NCBI RefSeq assembly: GCF_021650975.2
Contig: NZ_CP091285.1
Coordinates: 1,612,001-1,676,000, forward strand
Length of the DNA: 64,000 nt
Direction: 5' to 3'
Source of the DNA: Flavobacterium jumunjinense
Lineage (GTDB): Bacteria; Bacteroidota; Bacteroidia; Flavobacteriales; Flavobacteriaceae
Positions within the stretch are counted from its first letter, which is position 1, and each line of letters begins with the position of its first letter. Of this stretch, positions 43,851-53,067 are shown piece by piece. The position numbers and the translations under genes are program-made. The notes below the pieces were generated by a model. That model worked only from the letters and a program-made list of their open reading frames with translations. It was not told where the DNA came from and ran no database searches.

Positions 43851-45798
43851 TAATTACCACAATTGTTGGTTAATGAAAATATGCAGTTTAGAATTTCCTT
43901 TGCTTTCTTTTGTGCTACTAAAAAACCATTTTAATAATAGGAATTCTAGAGATTAAAGGCACACCCGTTCCTGAGTTTCTTTTTTTAATTCATCTAAACC
44001 ACCTAATAGTATCATTCCAATTGTTTCATGTTCTTACTCTTACTAAAGATTCAAATTGTTGCGTTTGCTTTACCAGGAGAGCATTTTCTCCAGCTCTACC
44101 TAAGAAAGCCACTTTTCTCAACATTAATATTTAGTGTTACATTTTCATCGCCAGAAACATAGGGTTTATTTTGACAGCCAGATTAGCTTCAGTTGGTTTC
44201 CATGTTCCAGATTGCCAAAATATCACCTCCATTTCCAATATTATTATTTAGAATACGATTATTTTGTTCAAATAATAATTCGTTTCTCCAATAGATAATG
44301 TTGCTTCATGACCACCTTAATGTAGCATATTTTTGGTGTTGATTCTATTTAATTATAGAATTGTTTTCTAGCAGTTTTAATTCAAATAAAAAGCATCGGT
44401 AACCTTACCTAATTTAAGAAGTCCAAGACCATTAAAAGCGTCTATCAAACTATTCACAGAAAGAACTCCCAAGGTTTACATCTGTCGTTGGAAAAAGAAC
44501 ACCACCTGTTTGTGCTTTATTTAGCCTTATCTAATCCCGCTTTTAAACCCGTTTGAACATCATAGGGATTTGTTATATTGAACAATAATCACTTCTATTT
44601 GAACCAAAGGAACAACTTTATCAATCTGTTTAATGTATAATTTTAATTCCTCAATAGTCGATTTTGCCCCTGAAGCAATCAAAGAGTTAAGTTCAACAAA
44701 TTCTTTAATTTCAACTTTATCATTGAATATTTTTGGTAAGGATTGTAAAACAGATTCGATAGAGCGATTCTCTAATGGAATAATCTCTGTAGAACGCAAT
44801 CCTTCTGTAGATTGTTCACCAATAAGATAAAAACCATCCCTGATTTTTATAGGTGTATTTTTTACCTTTAAAAACATGACTCAATAAGTCATCAAAAGTG
44901 ATTTTATGGCTAAAGCGATGTTTTCTCATTTTTCTGGTTTGTTATAAATGAAATAATTTACGTTCAGTTTCTCGGCCGCTTCAATCAATAAATCAGTTGC
45001 GTCAGCTACGTTTGCCTTAACTGTGAAGAAACCTTGATTGTCCACTTCAACATCATAAGACCCTTCCGAACCAGAAGCAGGTTTTTGTTTGTTCCTATTT
45101 GAGTTTCTGTTATTTGAGACAGATGATGAATTTGCTTCCTTTGGCAAGGTGTTTTTTTCTAAATAATAGAAACCATTATCATCTTTTGTAGCTACTAAAT
45201 CATTCGATTTTTGCCATCATATCAATAACTTGTTCAAAAGGACGGTTAAGAATATAGGAAGACACTTTGTATCGTTTTAATATCGGGTGCCCAAACTACA
45301 TTTTTACCCGATTTATCAATAATAGCTTGTGCTACAGCTGGCAATGAGTCATTTTCTAACTTAACCGATAAAAAAATCATTCTGAGGATTGTAACTAACA
45401 TCAATTATTTTTTGCTGTTTCTTCTCAATTATTTTTACTTCTTTTCGCTTTTTAAAAATAATAATATTACTCATAAAGCTTGCTTCTAGATCATATTTCT
45501 GAACTAAAAACAAGAAGATATCTTTTACTGTTACATCATGAAAATTATTAACCACAGGAGTATTTAAGTCATTATCAACACTCACATTCAATTGATGTTC
45601 TTCAGAAATTGCAATAATTAAATCATATAAAGATAGCCCTGAAACATCAATCTTTACGACCTCATTAATACCTGGCTTTATCTTCGAAAACTCATCTAAT
45701 TTTCGTCCTAATTCATTAAGGTCTTGCTGTGCAAAAAGAGAATGGGTGAATAGACTCAGGGTTAATATTACAATAATTTTTTTTATCATTTTATACAT
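43851..45798 (-). CDS. gspD: Type II secretion/type IV pilus secretin (intact N-terminus, then frameshifted by probable sequence error)
   Basis: The outer-membrane channel of the secretion machine. Residues 1-146 (45361-45798) are in one frame: signal peptide ending SLFAQ and an N0-type domain. The sequence then breaks frame repeatedly. Further pieces follow at 44926-45147 (a Ser/Asn-rich linker, then VEVDNQGFFTVKANVADATD, an N1-like domain) and 44560-44877 (RDGFYLIGEQ, then LNSLIASGAKSTIEELKLYI, an N2/N3-like domain). After that come the secretin signatures (VRVKNNETILLGG and PLISRIPIIKWFF) near 43900-44100. The expected full product is about 640 residues. The first ATG (45798) overlaps the gspE stop by 8 bases; Met4 (45789) is an alternative start. 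Confidence 0.8.
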
Positions 45799-47194
45799 TT
45801 AATAATATAGAGTATATCTCGTCTAACGATGTTTCTCCTTTGGCCAAAACATCATACGCTTTTTCTGGAAGCGATTTATAATTTTCGTCATTTTCAAAAT
45901 AAGTTGCAATAGTATTACTTTTTATTGCATTTGCAATGTCATTTGTAATATTAATCACTTCGTAGATGGCAGTTCTTCCTTTATAACCCGAATGAAAACA
46001 TTCATTGCAACCAACAGGTTTATAGGCTTTTTCAACTTGGTATGGAATTGAAAAACTACTTGGAAAATCTTTTTCATCGATAGTAGTTTCTTCCTTGCAA
46101 TGATTACATAATTTACGAATTAATCGTTGTGCAACTGATAGATTTAATGTTTCTGAAATAAGATATGGAGGAACACCCATGTCAATTAGCCTTGAAACTG
46201 TTCCAATAGCAGAATTGGTATGAATTGTTGACAGTACCAAATGTCCTGTTAAAGAAGCTCTAATTGCCATTAATGCTGTTTCGGAATCACGAATTTCTCC
46301 AAGCATAATCACATCAGGATCTTGACGCAAAAACGATTTTAAAGCGGAGGCAAAAGTTAGTCCAATGTCTTCTTTTAATTGTACTTGGTTAATTCCTTTT
46401 AGCGTATATTCAATAGGGTCTTCTACGGTTACAATATTTCTTCTACTATCGTTTAATAAGCGTAATGTTGCGTATAGTGTAGTGGTTTTACCAGAACCTG
46501 TTGGACCACTAATAAGGATAATTCCGTTTGGTTTTTTAACCGCTTCTAAATAACCTGTTAGTTCTTCTTGCTGGAAACCCAATGATTTCAAATCGATATT
46601 TGAAGCATCTTGACCTAATAAACGCATTACAATTTTTTCCCCATATAATGTAGGTAAAATAGATACACGAATATCAAACGTAGTAGTAGTGATTCTACCA
46701 TCTTGTGGCAAACGTTTTTCGGTGATGTTTAGTTTGGAACGAATTTTTATCTTATTAACTAACTCCAAATAGTTCTCGCGTTCAATTTTATAGCGTTCAA
46801 TTAACTGACCGTCAATTCTAAATCGGATTCGAGCTGAATCTTCATAGACTTCACAATGAATATCACTACTTTTTAACCCTTTCGCTTCACTTAATAAGTT
46901 TTCAAGAAAATCGCCTGAATCTATTGAAAATGTCTTTTTTGAGTTTTCAATGCGTTCTTTTCGGTAATATATAGAAAGTGCTTTGTTTATTTCGATTTCT
47001 GAATAGGAAAGCAAACTCACTTTCTTACCTAATAACAACTCTAATTCTTCTTTTACTTCGGTAGTGTTTTTATTCTCTAGACAATATAAAATAATAGTAT
47101 CAGAATTACTTTTCTTGGGTAGTACTTTGTAATAATTTGCTAAATCTGCAGAAAGAATATGCAAGTTTTCGTTGGGTATAATTATCTCTTCCAT
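45791..47194 (-). CDS. gspE: Type II secretion/type IV pilus assembly ATPase GspE
   Basis: 467 residues, intact. The cytoplasmic hexameric motor that powers pseudopilus assembly. The N-terminal domain (about 1-90) is followed by the N2 domain and the motor domain with Walker A GPTGSGKTTT (about residue 232), the Asp box, Walker B region DPDVIMLGEIRD, the His box and a C-terminal zinc tetracysteine module (CNHC ... CNEC, about 365-410). It lies between the prepilin peptidase (one base gap) and the secretin (overlap), so one operon is certain. A corrupted copy is at 39181-40698. Confidence 0.95.
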   Translation of the reverse strand: MEEIIIPNENLHILSADLANYYKVLPKKSNSDTIILYCLENKNTTEVKEELELLLGKKVSLLSYSEIEINKALSIYYRKERIENSKKTFSIDSGDFLENLLSEAKGLKSSDIHCEVYEDSARIRFRIDGQLIERYKIERENYLELVNKIKIRSKLNITEKRLPQDGRITTTTFDIRVSILPTLYGEKIVMRLLGQDASNIDLKSLGFQQEELTGYLEAVKKPNGIILISGPTGSGKTTTLYATLRLLNDSRRNIVTVEDPIEYTLKGINQVQLKEDIGLTFASALKSFLRQDPDVIMLGEIRDSETALMAIRASLTGHLVLSTIHTNSAIGTVSRLIDMGVPPYLISETLNLSVAQRLIRKLCNHCKEETTIDEKDFPSSFSIPYQVEKAYKPVGCNECFHSGYKGRTAIYEVINITNDIANAIKSNTIATYFENDENYKSLPEKAYDVLAKGETSLDEIYSILLNV

Positions 47195-47195
47195 A

Positions 47196-47678
47196 TTATC
47201 GGATTAAAGTGATTTTTTGAAAGGAAAAGAAAATATCTTTTGTAATTATAAAGAGTAATAACAAAGCAGAAAGTCCCGCTAATGGTACAGCATCTTTTTT
47301 AATCCATTTTCTTAAAACAAATTGCATTACAATTGCAAAAAGCAAAGAAGTTATAAAAAAGAGTACATAATTGTACAATACAAACAAAGGTGTAATAGCG
47401 ATGTAAAACAACAAATCGCCCAAGCCAAAATAGTTTTGAAAAGGATTTAAAAAGGATTTATTTTTAAGGCTCATATATAGCGTTAACACAATGATTGTGA
47501 TACTAAAAAATAAAATATTAATACCAATTAGCTGAAGGTTTCCTTGTAAATAATTTGTAATACAATAAGAACAAGCAAATACTAAAACAGGCAACACAAC
47601 ATGTATGTGTCTAAATTTAGAATCTTGCCAAAAAATAAGAGCAAGACAAATGCATAAAACAATTGGAAATACTATCAT
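47196..47678 (-). CDS. Prepilin peptidase (A24 family, short form)
   Basis: 160 residues, almost entirely membrane helices (about six). The two catalytic aspartates of A24 aspartyl proteases are visible: WQDSKFRHI near residue 19 and the GxGD motif in YFGLGDLLFY near residue 87. It lacks the N-terminal N-methyltransferase part of PilD/GspO, so it resembles the TadV/FppA-sized enzymes. It presumably cleaves the pseudopilins encoded just upstream (47678-48115) and at 62341-64000. All of these carry Ala rather than Gly before the predicted cleavage site. It overlaps the pseudopilin stop by one base. Confidence 0.9.
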   Translation of the reverse strand: MIVFPIVLCICLALIFWQDSKFRHIHVVLPVLVFACSYCITNYLQGNLQLIGINILFFSITIIVLTLYMSLKNKSFLNPFQNYFGLGDLLFYIAITPLFVLYNYVLFFITSLLFAIVMQFVLRKWIKKDAVPLAGLSALLLLFIITKDIFFSFQKITLIR

Positions 47679-48115
47679 TATTCTTTTACTACTTCTTTAA
47701 GCATTTTCTTATCGTTGATTTCCCAAGTATTGAATGCTCCATCTCCATCTAAATCGGAAACTGAAGTAGCACGAGCCACAAAAGAACTATTAGAGGCTTC
47801 TATAATTTCAATTCGATAGACCGCTTGACCTCCATCTTCTACAGTTTGTTCTTGTTCAAAACCTAATTCTTCTAAATCTCCCGTATATTTTGAGTAACGA
47901 TAAAAATGACTTTTCTCCAAACCATATACTTGATTTAGCATCGCTTGCGCTTCAATAGCCTTTGCTTGACTAATAACCGATGTTTGATTCGGCAGTACCA
48001 TAAGTAACAAGATACCTATAATGCAGAGTACAATTAATATCTCCGTTAAGGAATACGCTTTTACATAGGCTTTTTTAGAAAGGTGTTGTATATAGCGAAT
48101 TGTTTTATTTTTCAT
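47678..48115 (-). CDS. Major-type pseudopilin (GspG-like)
   Basis: Start chosen at the ATG at 48115 (MKNKTIRYIQ), giving 145 residues; an upstream in-frame ATG at 48166 adds 17 residues without support. A basic leader of about 20 residues ends VKA, followed by YSLTEILIVLCIIGILLLMV, a type IV pilin N-terminal helix with Glu at +5. The C-terminus has SDLDGDGAFNTWEI, an Asp-rich loop like the Ca2+ site of GspG pseudopilins. First gene of the secretion operon (- strand). The 5' end lies just right of the tandem-repeat region and is clean. Confidence 0.88.
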   Translation of the reverse strand: MKNKTIRYIQHLSKKAYVKAYSLTEILIVLCIIGILLLMVLPNQTSVISQAKAIEAQAMLNQVYGLEKSHFYRYSKYTGDLEELGFEQEQTVEDGGQAVYRIEIIEASNSSFVARATSVSDLDGDGAFNTWEINDKKMLKEVVKE

Positions 48116-48288
48116 TTTATAACGTCTAAAGAATTTGATTGCCACAAAAATACAAACTTTAAGCAAAACGAAATGATTTCTTTTTTATTTTATGGTGTAC
48201 TATTTTTAACACAAGAAAATTTTAAGCTTTTAGACTAAAAATTTGTATCTATGATACTGTCCTAAGAATGTGTAAAGTTATTATAACA

Positions 48289-48402
48289 ACAAGAACCACT
48301 TGTTTGCTTCTTACTTGCAATGAAAGTGGCTTTGTTTTATATTTTTTGTTGGCACAGAATGCAATTCTGCGCTAACGTTTGTGCATATCTGCGCGATCGG
48401 GT
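48289..48402 (-). repeat. Conserved hairpin plus REP-like palindrome at the 3' end of orphan cassette 2
   Basis: The hairpin at 48296-48333 (ACCACTTG ... AAAGTGGCTT, loop with CTTACTTGCAATG) is the inverted relative of 33750-33790 and of 57899-57945, and shares the preceding ATAACAACAA. REP sequence GGCACAGAATGCAATTCTGC at 48350-48369 is identical to one near orphan cassette 1 and is followed by GCGCGATCGGG ending at the stop of the lipoprotein gene. Confidence 0.75.
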
Positions 48403-48873
48403 TTATTCTTTAGCCTTTCTTCTTGGTGTATCTCCTTTCCAACCTGGAGGGTAATGATATTTGAATTTAGTCTTTATTGCCTGAATATAAGTTTTCTCTG
48501 TGTCTAGTGTTAACTGTAACGTATAACTTTCTTCAGTTTCTTGAATAGTATCAATATAAATATTATAATTTGCATTTAATCTAGGATCTTTACTATTGAA
48601 AACATCTATCTTTAAAGTGTCAACATTCATATAAAATTTATAATCGTATAATACAAACTGATTTTTTTCTCCGTTTTCAGCTTTAATCATCCATGATTTT
48701 TTAGTATCCTGAAAACCTATTGAATAGTATCCTTCTGTCCATAAATCTTTATTACCATGATAAAAAGTAGTAATCTGCCATTCTCCTTCTACCATTTTAA
48801 AATATTTGTTATGAACTGTCGAACATGAAACCATAAACGATAAAAATGTAAAAAACAAAACTTTTTTTTCCAT
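48403..48873 (-). CDS. Lipoprotein, candidate immunity protein of orphan RHS cassette 2
   Basis: Start placed at the ATG at 48873, which opens a lipoprotein signal (MEKKVLFFTFLSFMVSC, Cys17); the frame is open further upstream but overlaps the tip gene. This gives 156 residues. The mature part is predicted beta-rich (GEWQITTFYHG, GYYSIGF, SWMIKAENG, FVLYDYKFYM), reminiscent of small lipocalin-like folds, though no family is recognised. It begins 10 bases after the stop of the orphan tip and ends at a REP palindrome. Lipid anchoring suggests protection in the envelope. Confidence 0.65.
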   Translation of the reverse strand: MEKKVLFFTFLSFMVSCSTVHNKYFKMVEGEWQITTFYHGNKDLWTEGYYSIGFQDTKKSWMIKAENGEKNQFVLYDYKFYMNVDTLKIDVFNSKDPRLNANYNIYIDTIQETEESYTLQLTLDTEKTYIQAIKTKFKYHYPPGWKGDTPRRKAKE

Positions 48874-48883
48874 AACTATTTTT

Positions 48884-49945
48884 TTACTTTTTATCACACG
48901 CAAGACATTCCTTTGACTCATCAGTACTATTTTCATTATTTAAATTCTTTATTTCATCAACTTTTGTTTTAATCATAGCTAAACGTATACTAGCTTCGGG
49001 ATCTGAAACTTTATTAATAATTGCTTCTGCAGTTTTTCTAATAGTTTCTCCTTCATTTCCATTTCCTCCGAACATTACAATATTGGCTATATCAGTTAAA
49101 TCTTTGATATTATAATTTTCTGGCTTTATCAAACCTTGATTTACAGCTTTTTGCATATCTCTTATAACAAGACCAACAATTGAACTATTTCCTTTTCTCT
49201 GAATATCACCAGTAAATACATCTTTTGTTTCATCCCATGAACGTGTTTGTGCGTCAAATGCAAGTTTATCTTTCATGTTTGCTTTTGTATCTACAAACTC
49301 TTTAATCCCCTTGTAAAGATCATAAATGAGGAGTATTGCCATAGCACTACCTTTTGCTGGTAGCGGAGTTGGCTCATAAGTCTTTACAGTTTGAGCTTTA
49401 CTCAAAATTTTTCCTTCAAATCTTTGTCTACGGTCTATTTTTCCGTTTCCTTTATTATATCTAGTATTCCTTATAATATCATAATTTGAATCTGTAAGTG
49501 TTCCGTCACTATTAGCTGATAGATTATTAGTTGATGTTAAATTAACTTTAAAAGAAACGTCTTCTTTTAAACTACCATTGGATCCTAAGCCAAATAATGG
49601 ATTATTTTGTTTATATGTTTTTTGAAAATTATCATTAAAATTTTCAAGTTTTAAATATATTCTACCATTAGAAAATTCAACTCTAGCATCATTGTAATTT
49701 AAATATTCTAAACCTTCAAGCTCTATTCCATCGACAACTCTATTCTCAGAATAGGAATAATCACTATTCCAAGGATAATTTTTAGATAATGGGTCTCTAG
49801 ATAAAAAACGTCCAAGCCGTGGATCATGCATTCTAAAAGTATAATTTAAAGAATTCCCTTCTCCTTTTAATTCGTCATCTTTTTCTTGTCCTTGGAAGCC
49901 GTAACGGTAGTCATTCCCGGTGCTGGTGCGACCTGGGAGTGTCAT
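48884..49945 (-). CDS. Orphan RHS C-terminal tip, cassette 2
   Basis: 353 residues. Residues 1-78 are RHS core ([46 protein letters not shown]), identical at DNA level to the giant gene over the first ~100 bases. The remaining ~275 residues are a unique tip: a beta/Asn-rich part, then a mainly helical C-terminal half ending ECLACDKK with a CxxC pair. No catalytic motif recognised. The ATG overlaps the TGA of a conserved 21-codon leader ORF (ATGA). Without a signal peptide it cannot be exported on its own, so it is either a reserve tip for recombination or an intracellularly made domain. Confidence 0.8.
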   Translation of the reverse strand: MTLPGRTSTGNDYRYGFQGQEKDDELKGEGNSLNYTFRMHDPRLGRFLSRDPLSKNYPWNSDYSYSENRVVDGIELEGLEYLNYNDARVEFSNGRIYLKLENFNDNFQKTYKQNNPLFGLGSNGSLKEDVSFKVNLTSTNNLSANSDGTLTDSNYDIIRNTRYNKGNGKIDRRQRFEGKILSKAQTVKTYEPTPLPAKGSAMAILLIYDLYKGIKEFVDTKANMKDKLAFDAQTRSWDETKDVFTGDIQRKGNSSIVGLVIRDMQKAVNQGLIKPENYNIKDLTDIANIVMFGGNGNEGETIRKTAEAIINKVSDPEASIRLAMIKTKVDEIKNLNNENSTDESKECLACDKK

Positions 49946-50115
49946 TCCAAAAGGATAGTAGTCAAAATCACTATAGGTTCAATATTTTCAATACCTAACA
50001 ACTTCATTTAAATATCAAAAAATGCACTTTTTTGTGTTTTTCGACATTTTTCGCACTCTAATTTGGTGTTTTTTTTGGCTATTTTTAAGAACGTTTTGTT
50101 ATCTCAAATATAGGG
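49942..50115 (-). promoter_or_regulatory. RHS-cassette leader, copy 2 (-7 box, leader ORF)
   Basis: Shares about 165 bp with 3363-3540 and 60295-60468. TATATTTG (50112-50105, - strand) matches the Bacteroidota -7 box. About 100 bases on, an ATG at 50007 opens a 21-codon ORF (MKLLGIEN...[11 protein letters not shown]) whose TGA (49944-49942) overlaps the ATG of the orphan tip. Upstream (50116-50367) are the 5' sequences of the dehydrogenase gene, AT-rich, with nothing else recognisable. Confidence 0.65.
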
Positions 50116-50367
50116 AGAAATTTTCAAACAAAATAGTTACTTTTCTTTAAAATCAAATTGTAGTTAAACAGAATTATTTTTCTGAAAGGGTTCGCTAGTT
50201 TTTTTTCTTTATTTAAATACTAGATTAACATCTGTTTTTTTGACTTGTATTAAAGAACTCGTAGAGTGTAAAAAACAAAATTATTTTATGTAGCTTTTGT
50301 TGTTTAAAAAGACAATAGTTTTTCATCAACTGTGAATTATAATTATCTTTAGGCTTTTATTATCAAA

Positions 50368-51726
50368 ATGGAAGCAAATCAAATTAAAATATTACACATA
50401 GACAGTAATCATGCTTTATTATGGAAGCAACTTGAAGCAGTTGGTTTCCAAAATGAAGCAGATTACAGTTCGTCTAAAGAAATCATAGAAGCTAGAATAC
50501 ACGAATATAATGGTATTGTTATACGGAGTCGTTTTAAAATAGACAAAACTTTTCTCGACAAAGCAACACAACTTCAGTTTATTGCAAGAGTGGGTGCTGG
50601 TCTTGAAAGCATTGATTGCGATTATGCCGAAAGTAAAAATATAAAACTTATTGCTGCACCAGAAGGTAATCGTAACGCAGTGGGAGAACATGCTTTGGGT
50701 ATGCTTTTGTCATTATTCAATAATCTAAACAAAGCCAATACTGAAGTAAGGCAAGGGCAATGGAATAGGGAAGCGAATCGTGGTTATGAGCTTGATGGAA
50801 AAACGGTTGGAATTATAGGCTATGGAAACATGGGAAAAGCTTTTGCGAAAAAGTTAAGAGGTTTTGATGTTGAAGTACTTTGTTATGATATTCAAGAAGG
50901 AGTGGCCGATAGTAACGCAAAACAAGTTTCTTTAGAAGAATTGCAACAAAAAGCAGATGTACTAAGTTTGCACACACCTTGGACATCTTTAACCGATAAA
51001 ATGGTAAACGCTTCTTTTATAGAGGGTTTCAAAAAATCGTTTTGGCTGCTCAATACAGCTAGAGGAAAAAGTGTTGTAACAACCGATTTGGTGAAAGCAT
51101 TACAATCGGGTAAGGTATTAGGAGCAGGATTAGATGTGTTAGAGTATGAAAAATTATCGTTCGAAAATCTTTTTGATGAAGAAAGTAAAAATGAAGATTT
51201 TGAATATTTAAGACAAGCCGATAATGTATTGTTGACACCACATGTTGCGGGATGGACATTTGAAAGTCATGAAAAATTGGCTCAAACAATTGTAGATAAA
51301 ATCAAGGCGATTTATATTGAGCCACAACCAGAGATTAAAGAAGATGTTCGTGTTACCGGTATTGGTGGAATGTTTTTTAAAGCTGAAAACCCTACCCTGC
51401 TTAAAGAGTGGTATAAAAAACATTTAGGTTTAAATACGGATGATTATGGTTGCACTTTCTGGTGGAATGATAAAAAAGGAAATGACTGTAGTACACAATG
51501 GAGTCTATTTAAAAATGACACAAACTACTTTGAACCGTCGAAAAAAGAGTTTATGCAGAACTTTAGAGTGCATGACTTAGAAGGTCTTTTGAAAAAAAAC
51601 ATAGCAGAAGGTGTAACAATTATAGGTGAAATGCAGACTTATGAATATGGAAAGTTTGCTTGGATATTGGATCTAGAAGGAAATAAGATTGAACTTTGGG
51701 AACCAATAGATAGCGCTTTTAAATAG
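50368..51726 (+). CDS. D-2-hydroxyacid dehydrogenase fused to a VOC/glyoxalase domain
   Basis: 452 residues. Residues 1-325 form an NAD-dependent 2-hydroxyacid dehydrogenase like phosphoglycerate dehydrogenase. They include the Rossmann motif GIIGYGNMGKAFA (about 147-159), the catalytic Arg in LLNTARGKSVV (about 230), the Glu in GLDVLEYE and the His in LLTPHVAGW (about 291). From about 330 to 452 follows a complete VOC-superfamily domain (VTGIGGMFFKAENP, WWNDKKGNDCSTQW, AWILDLEGNKIELWEP), a type usually encoded as a separate small protein. The join (EPQPEIKEDVRVTG) has no stop. Whether one polypeptide is made, or a stop was lost, cannot be told here. Substrates unknown; the first domain may supply serine synthesis. 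Confidence 0.85.
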   Translation: MEANQIKILHIDSNHALLWKQLEAVGFQNEADYSSSKEIIEARIHEYNGIVIRSRFKIDKTFLDKATQLQFIARVGAGLESIDCDYAESKNIKLIAAPEGNRNAVGEHALGMLLSLFNNLNKANTEVRQGQWNREANRGYELDGKTVGIIGYGNMGKAFAKKLRGFDVEVLCYDIQEGVADSNAKQVSLEELQQKADVLSLHTPWTSLTDKMVNASFIEGFKKSFWLLNTARGKSVVTTDLVKALQSGKVLGAGLDVLEYEKLSFENLFDEESKNEDFEYLRQADNVLLTPHVAGWTFESHEKLAQTIVDKIKAIYIEPQPEIKEDVRVTGIGGMFFKAENPTLLKEWYKKHLGLNTDDYGCTFWWNDKKGNDCSTQWSLFKNDTNYFEPSKKEFMQNFRVHDLEGLLKKNIAEGVTIIGEMQTYEYGKFAWILDLEGNKIELWEPIDSAFK

Positions 51727-51753
51727 AAAATCAAATTAACTAAACTATAAAAA

Positions 51754-52134
51754 ATGGAAACAACAAAAATTGAAACTTGGAATAGGCCGAATAATATTCC
51801 AGAATTTAAAGTAGACCCAATTGTGGTGTTATTATTAAGCTTTGTAACGTGTGGATTGTATTTAATCTATTGGAACATGAAAGTTGCAGAAGTAATTAAT
51901 GCAGTTACAAATAAAGAATTAATATCGACACCAATTGCTGTTTTTTCAGGTTGTTGTTTGCCTGTTAATTTATATTTCTACTATGTTTTAGGTAAAGAAG
52001 GAATGCCTTCTGTTTATAAGATTACTGGAGAAATTGAAAAAGATCAATCTACATTGTTAATTGTTTTAGGGTTGTTTTTCCCTTTTGCAGCTGCAATGAT
52101 TGTTCAAGGTGACATAAACAGGCTGTACAATTAA
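51754..52134 (+). CDS. DUF4234-type membrane protein
   Basis: 126 residues with three hydrophobic helices (about 23-42, 60-78, 98-118) and the family-type opening segment VVLLLSFVTCGLYLIYWNMK. It ends QGDINRLYN. It is 27 bases after the dehydrogenase gene and just before the DUF2752 gene; the last two are commonly paired in Bacteroidota. Function unknown. Confidence 0.75.
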   Translation: METTKIETWNRPNNIPEFKVDPIVVLLLSFVTCGLYLIYWNMKVAEVINAVTNKELISTPIAVFSGCCLPVNLYFYYVLGKEGMPSVYKITGEIEKDQSTLLIVLGLFFPFAAAMIVQGDINRLYN

Positions 52135-52177
52135 TACATTTGTAAAATATAGGATATATGGAATAATCGGAGCAGTT

Positions 52178-52573
52178 TTGACTCTGGTTATTCCATTTTT
52201 TATTGGAGTAAAGAATCCTGAGAATTCCCTTGAGAAAAAGCAATCGTTTTGTCCTTTAAAAATGGCAACAGGTTTTCCATGTCCTTCATGTGGGATAACA
52301 AAATCTTTGGTGTATACTTATAAAGGTAGTTTTGAAAAAGCAATTGGTTTTCATGCTTATGGTCCTTTGGTAATTGCCTTTTGCCTGTTTATAATTGTAC
52401 TTTTCTCGGTGGAATTAAAAACGAAAAAGAGTTATTTTAAAACGTATTTTTATAACAAGAAAATAGCCTATTTTTTGGCAATTACTTTGATGATTTATCA
52501 CACAGTTAGACTCGTTTATTTTGTAAAAGATCATTCTTGGAATGAAATAAAGAAAGAGTCAATTTGGGAATGA
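52178..52573 (+). CDS. DUF2752 family membrane protein
   Basis: About 131 residues from a TTG at 52178; the frame is open upstream to about 52127, so the true start may be slightly earlier (the added residues would read TFVKYRIYGIIGAV, completing the first membrane helix). The family hallmark CPLKMATGFPCPSCGITKS is present (residues about 25-43), followed by two further helices. Function unknown. It ends just before a palindromic terminator. Confidence 0.8.
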   Translation: MTLVIPFFIGVKNPENSLEKKQSFCPLKMATGFPCPSCGITKSLVYTYKGSFEKAIGFHAYGPLVIAFCLFIIVLFSVELKTKKSYFKTYFYNKKIAYFLAITLMIYHTVRLVYFVKDHSWNEIKKESIWE

Positions 52574-52597
52574 TTATTAAAATTGAAGCATAAATAA

Positions 52598-52623
52598 AGA
52601 CTCATTAATGAGTCTTTTTTTTA
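52598..52623 (+). terminator. Rho-independent terminator
   Basis: GACTCATTAATGAGTC is a perfect palindrome followed by nine T. It lies 25 bases after the DUF2752 stop. Before the IS inserted it would have separated this gene from the convergent acyltransferase gene. Confidence 0.85.
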
Positions 52624-52672
52624 TTTTAACAGTGTCCCGTCCTGAAATAAGTTGACATAAAATCGACTTATT

Positions 52673-53065
52673 ATGAATAAATCAGAAAACAGGCCAGCAA
52701 AGCGTAGTCAACGCGATTATAATCTGGGCTTTAAATTAGCTGTTATTTCTCAAGTAGAAAAAGGCGAACTTACCTATAAGCAAGCTCAAAAGAAGTATGG
52801 AATTCAAGGTAGAAGTACAGTTTTGGTTTGGTTAAGAAAATTTGGTAATTTAGATTGGAGTAACCCCAAGCTTTTGTTTATGGTCAAATCTAAAGAAACT
52901 CCAGCCCAAAGCATTAAAAGATTAGAGAAAGAATTAGCTGATGAGAAGCTTAAAAACACAGTGCTAAACACCATGATTGATATCTCAGATAGTCAATACG
53001 GTACTCAAATTAGAAAAAAGTTTTCACCCAAACCATCCGACGCATCCAACAAGAAGAAGGCATAA
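52673..53065 (+). CDS. IS3-family transposase OrfA
   Basis: 130 residues: an N-terminal helix-turn-helix (YNLGFKLAVISQVEKGELTY, then QAQKKYGIQGRSTVLVWLRK) that binds the inverted repeats, then a leucine-zipper-like helix (about 82-112). It ends 2 bases before the OrfB start. No overlap and no clear slippery run is seen, so OrfB may be made by reinitiation as well as by frameshifting. Confidence 0.93.
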   Translation: MNKSENRPAKRSQRDYNLGFKLAVISQVEKGELTYKQAQKKYGIQGRSTVLVWLRKFGNLDWSNPKLLFMVKSKETPAQSIKRLEKELADEKLKNTVLNTMIDISDSQYGTQIRKKFSPKPSDASNKKKA

Positions 53066-53067
53066 GT

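Larger units (their letters stand above)
41581..47945. repeat. Tandem 6.4-kb repeat, copy 2 (left part noisy; probable assembly artefact)
   Basis: Begins with sequence matching 35118 onward. It is very noisy to about 42560 (including a run of 22 T at 41896-41917 where copy 1 has ordinary sequence), moderately noisy to about 45360, and clean afterwards. Its start-to-end order is the same as copy 1. Confidence 0.9.
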
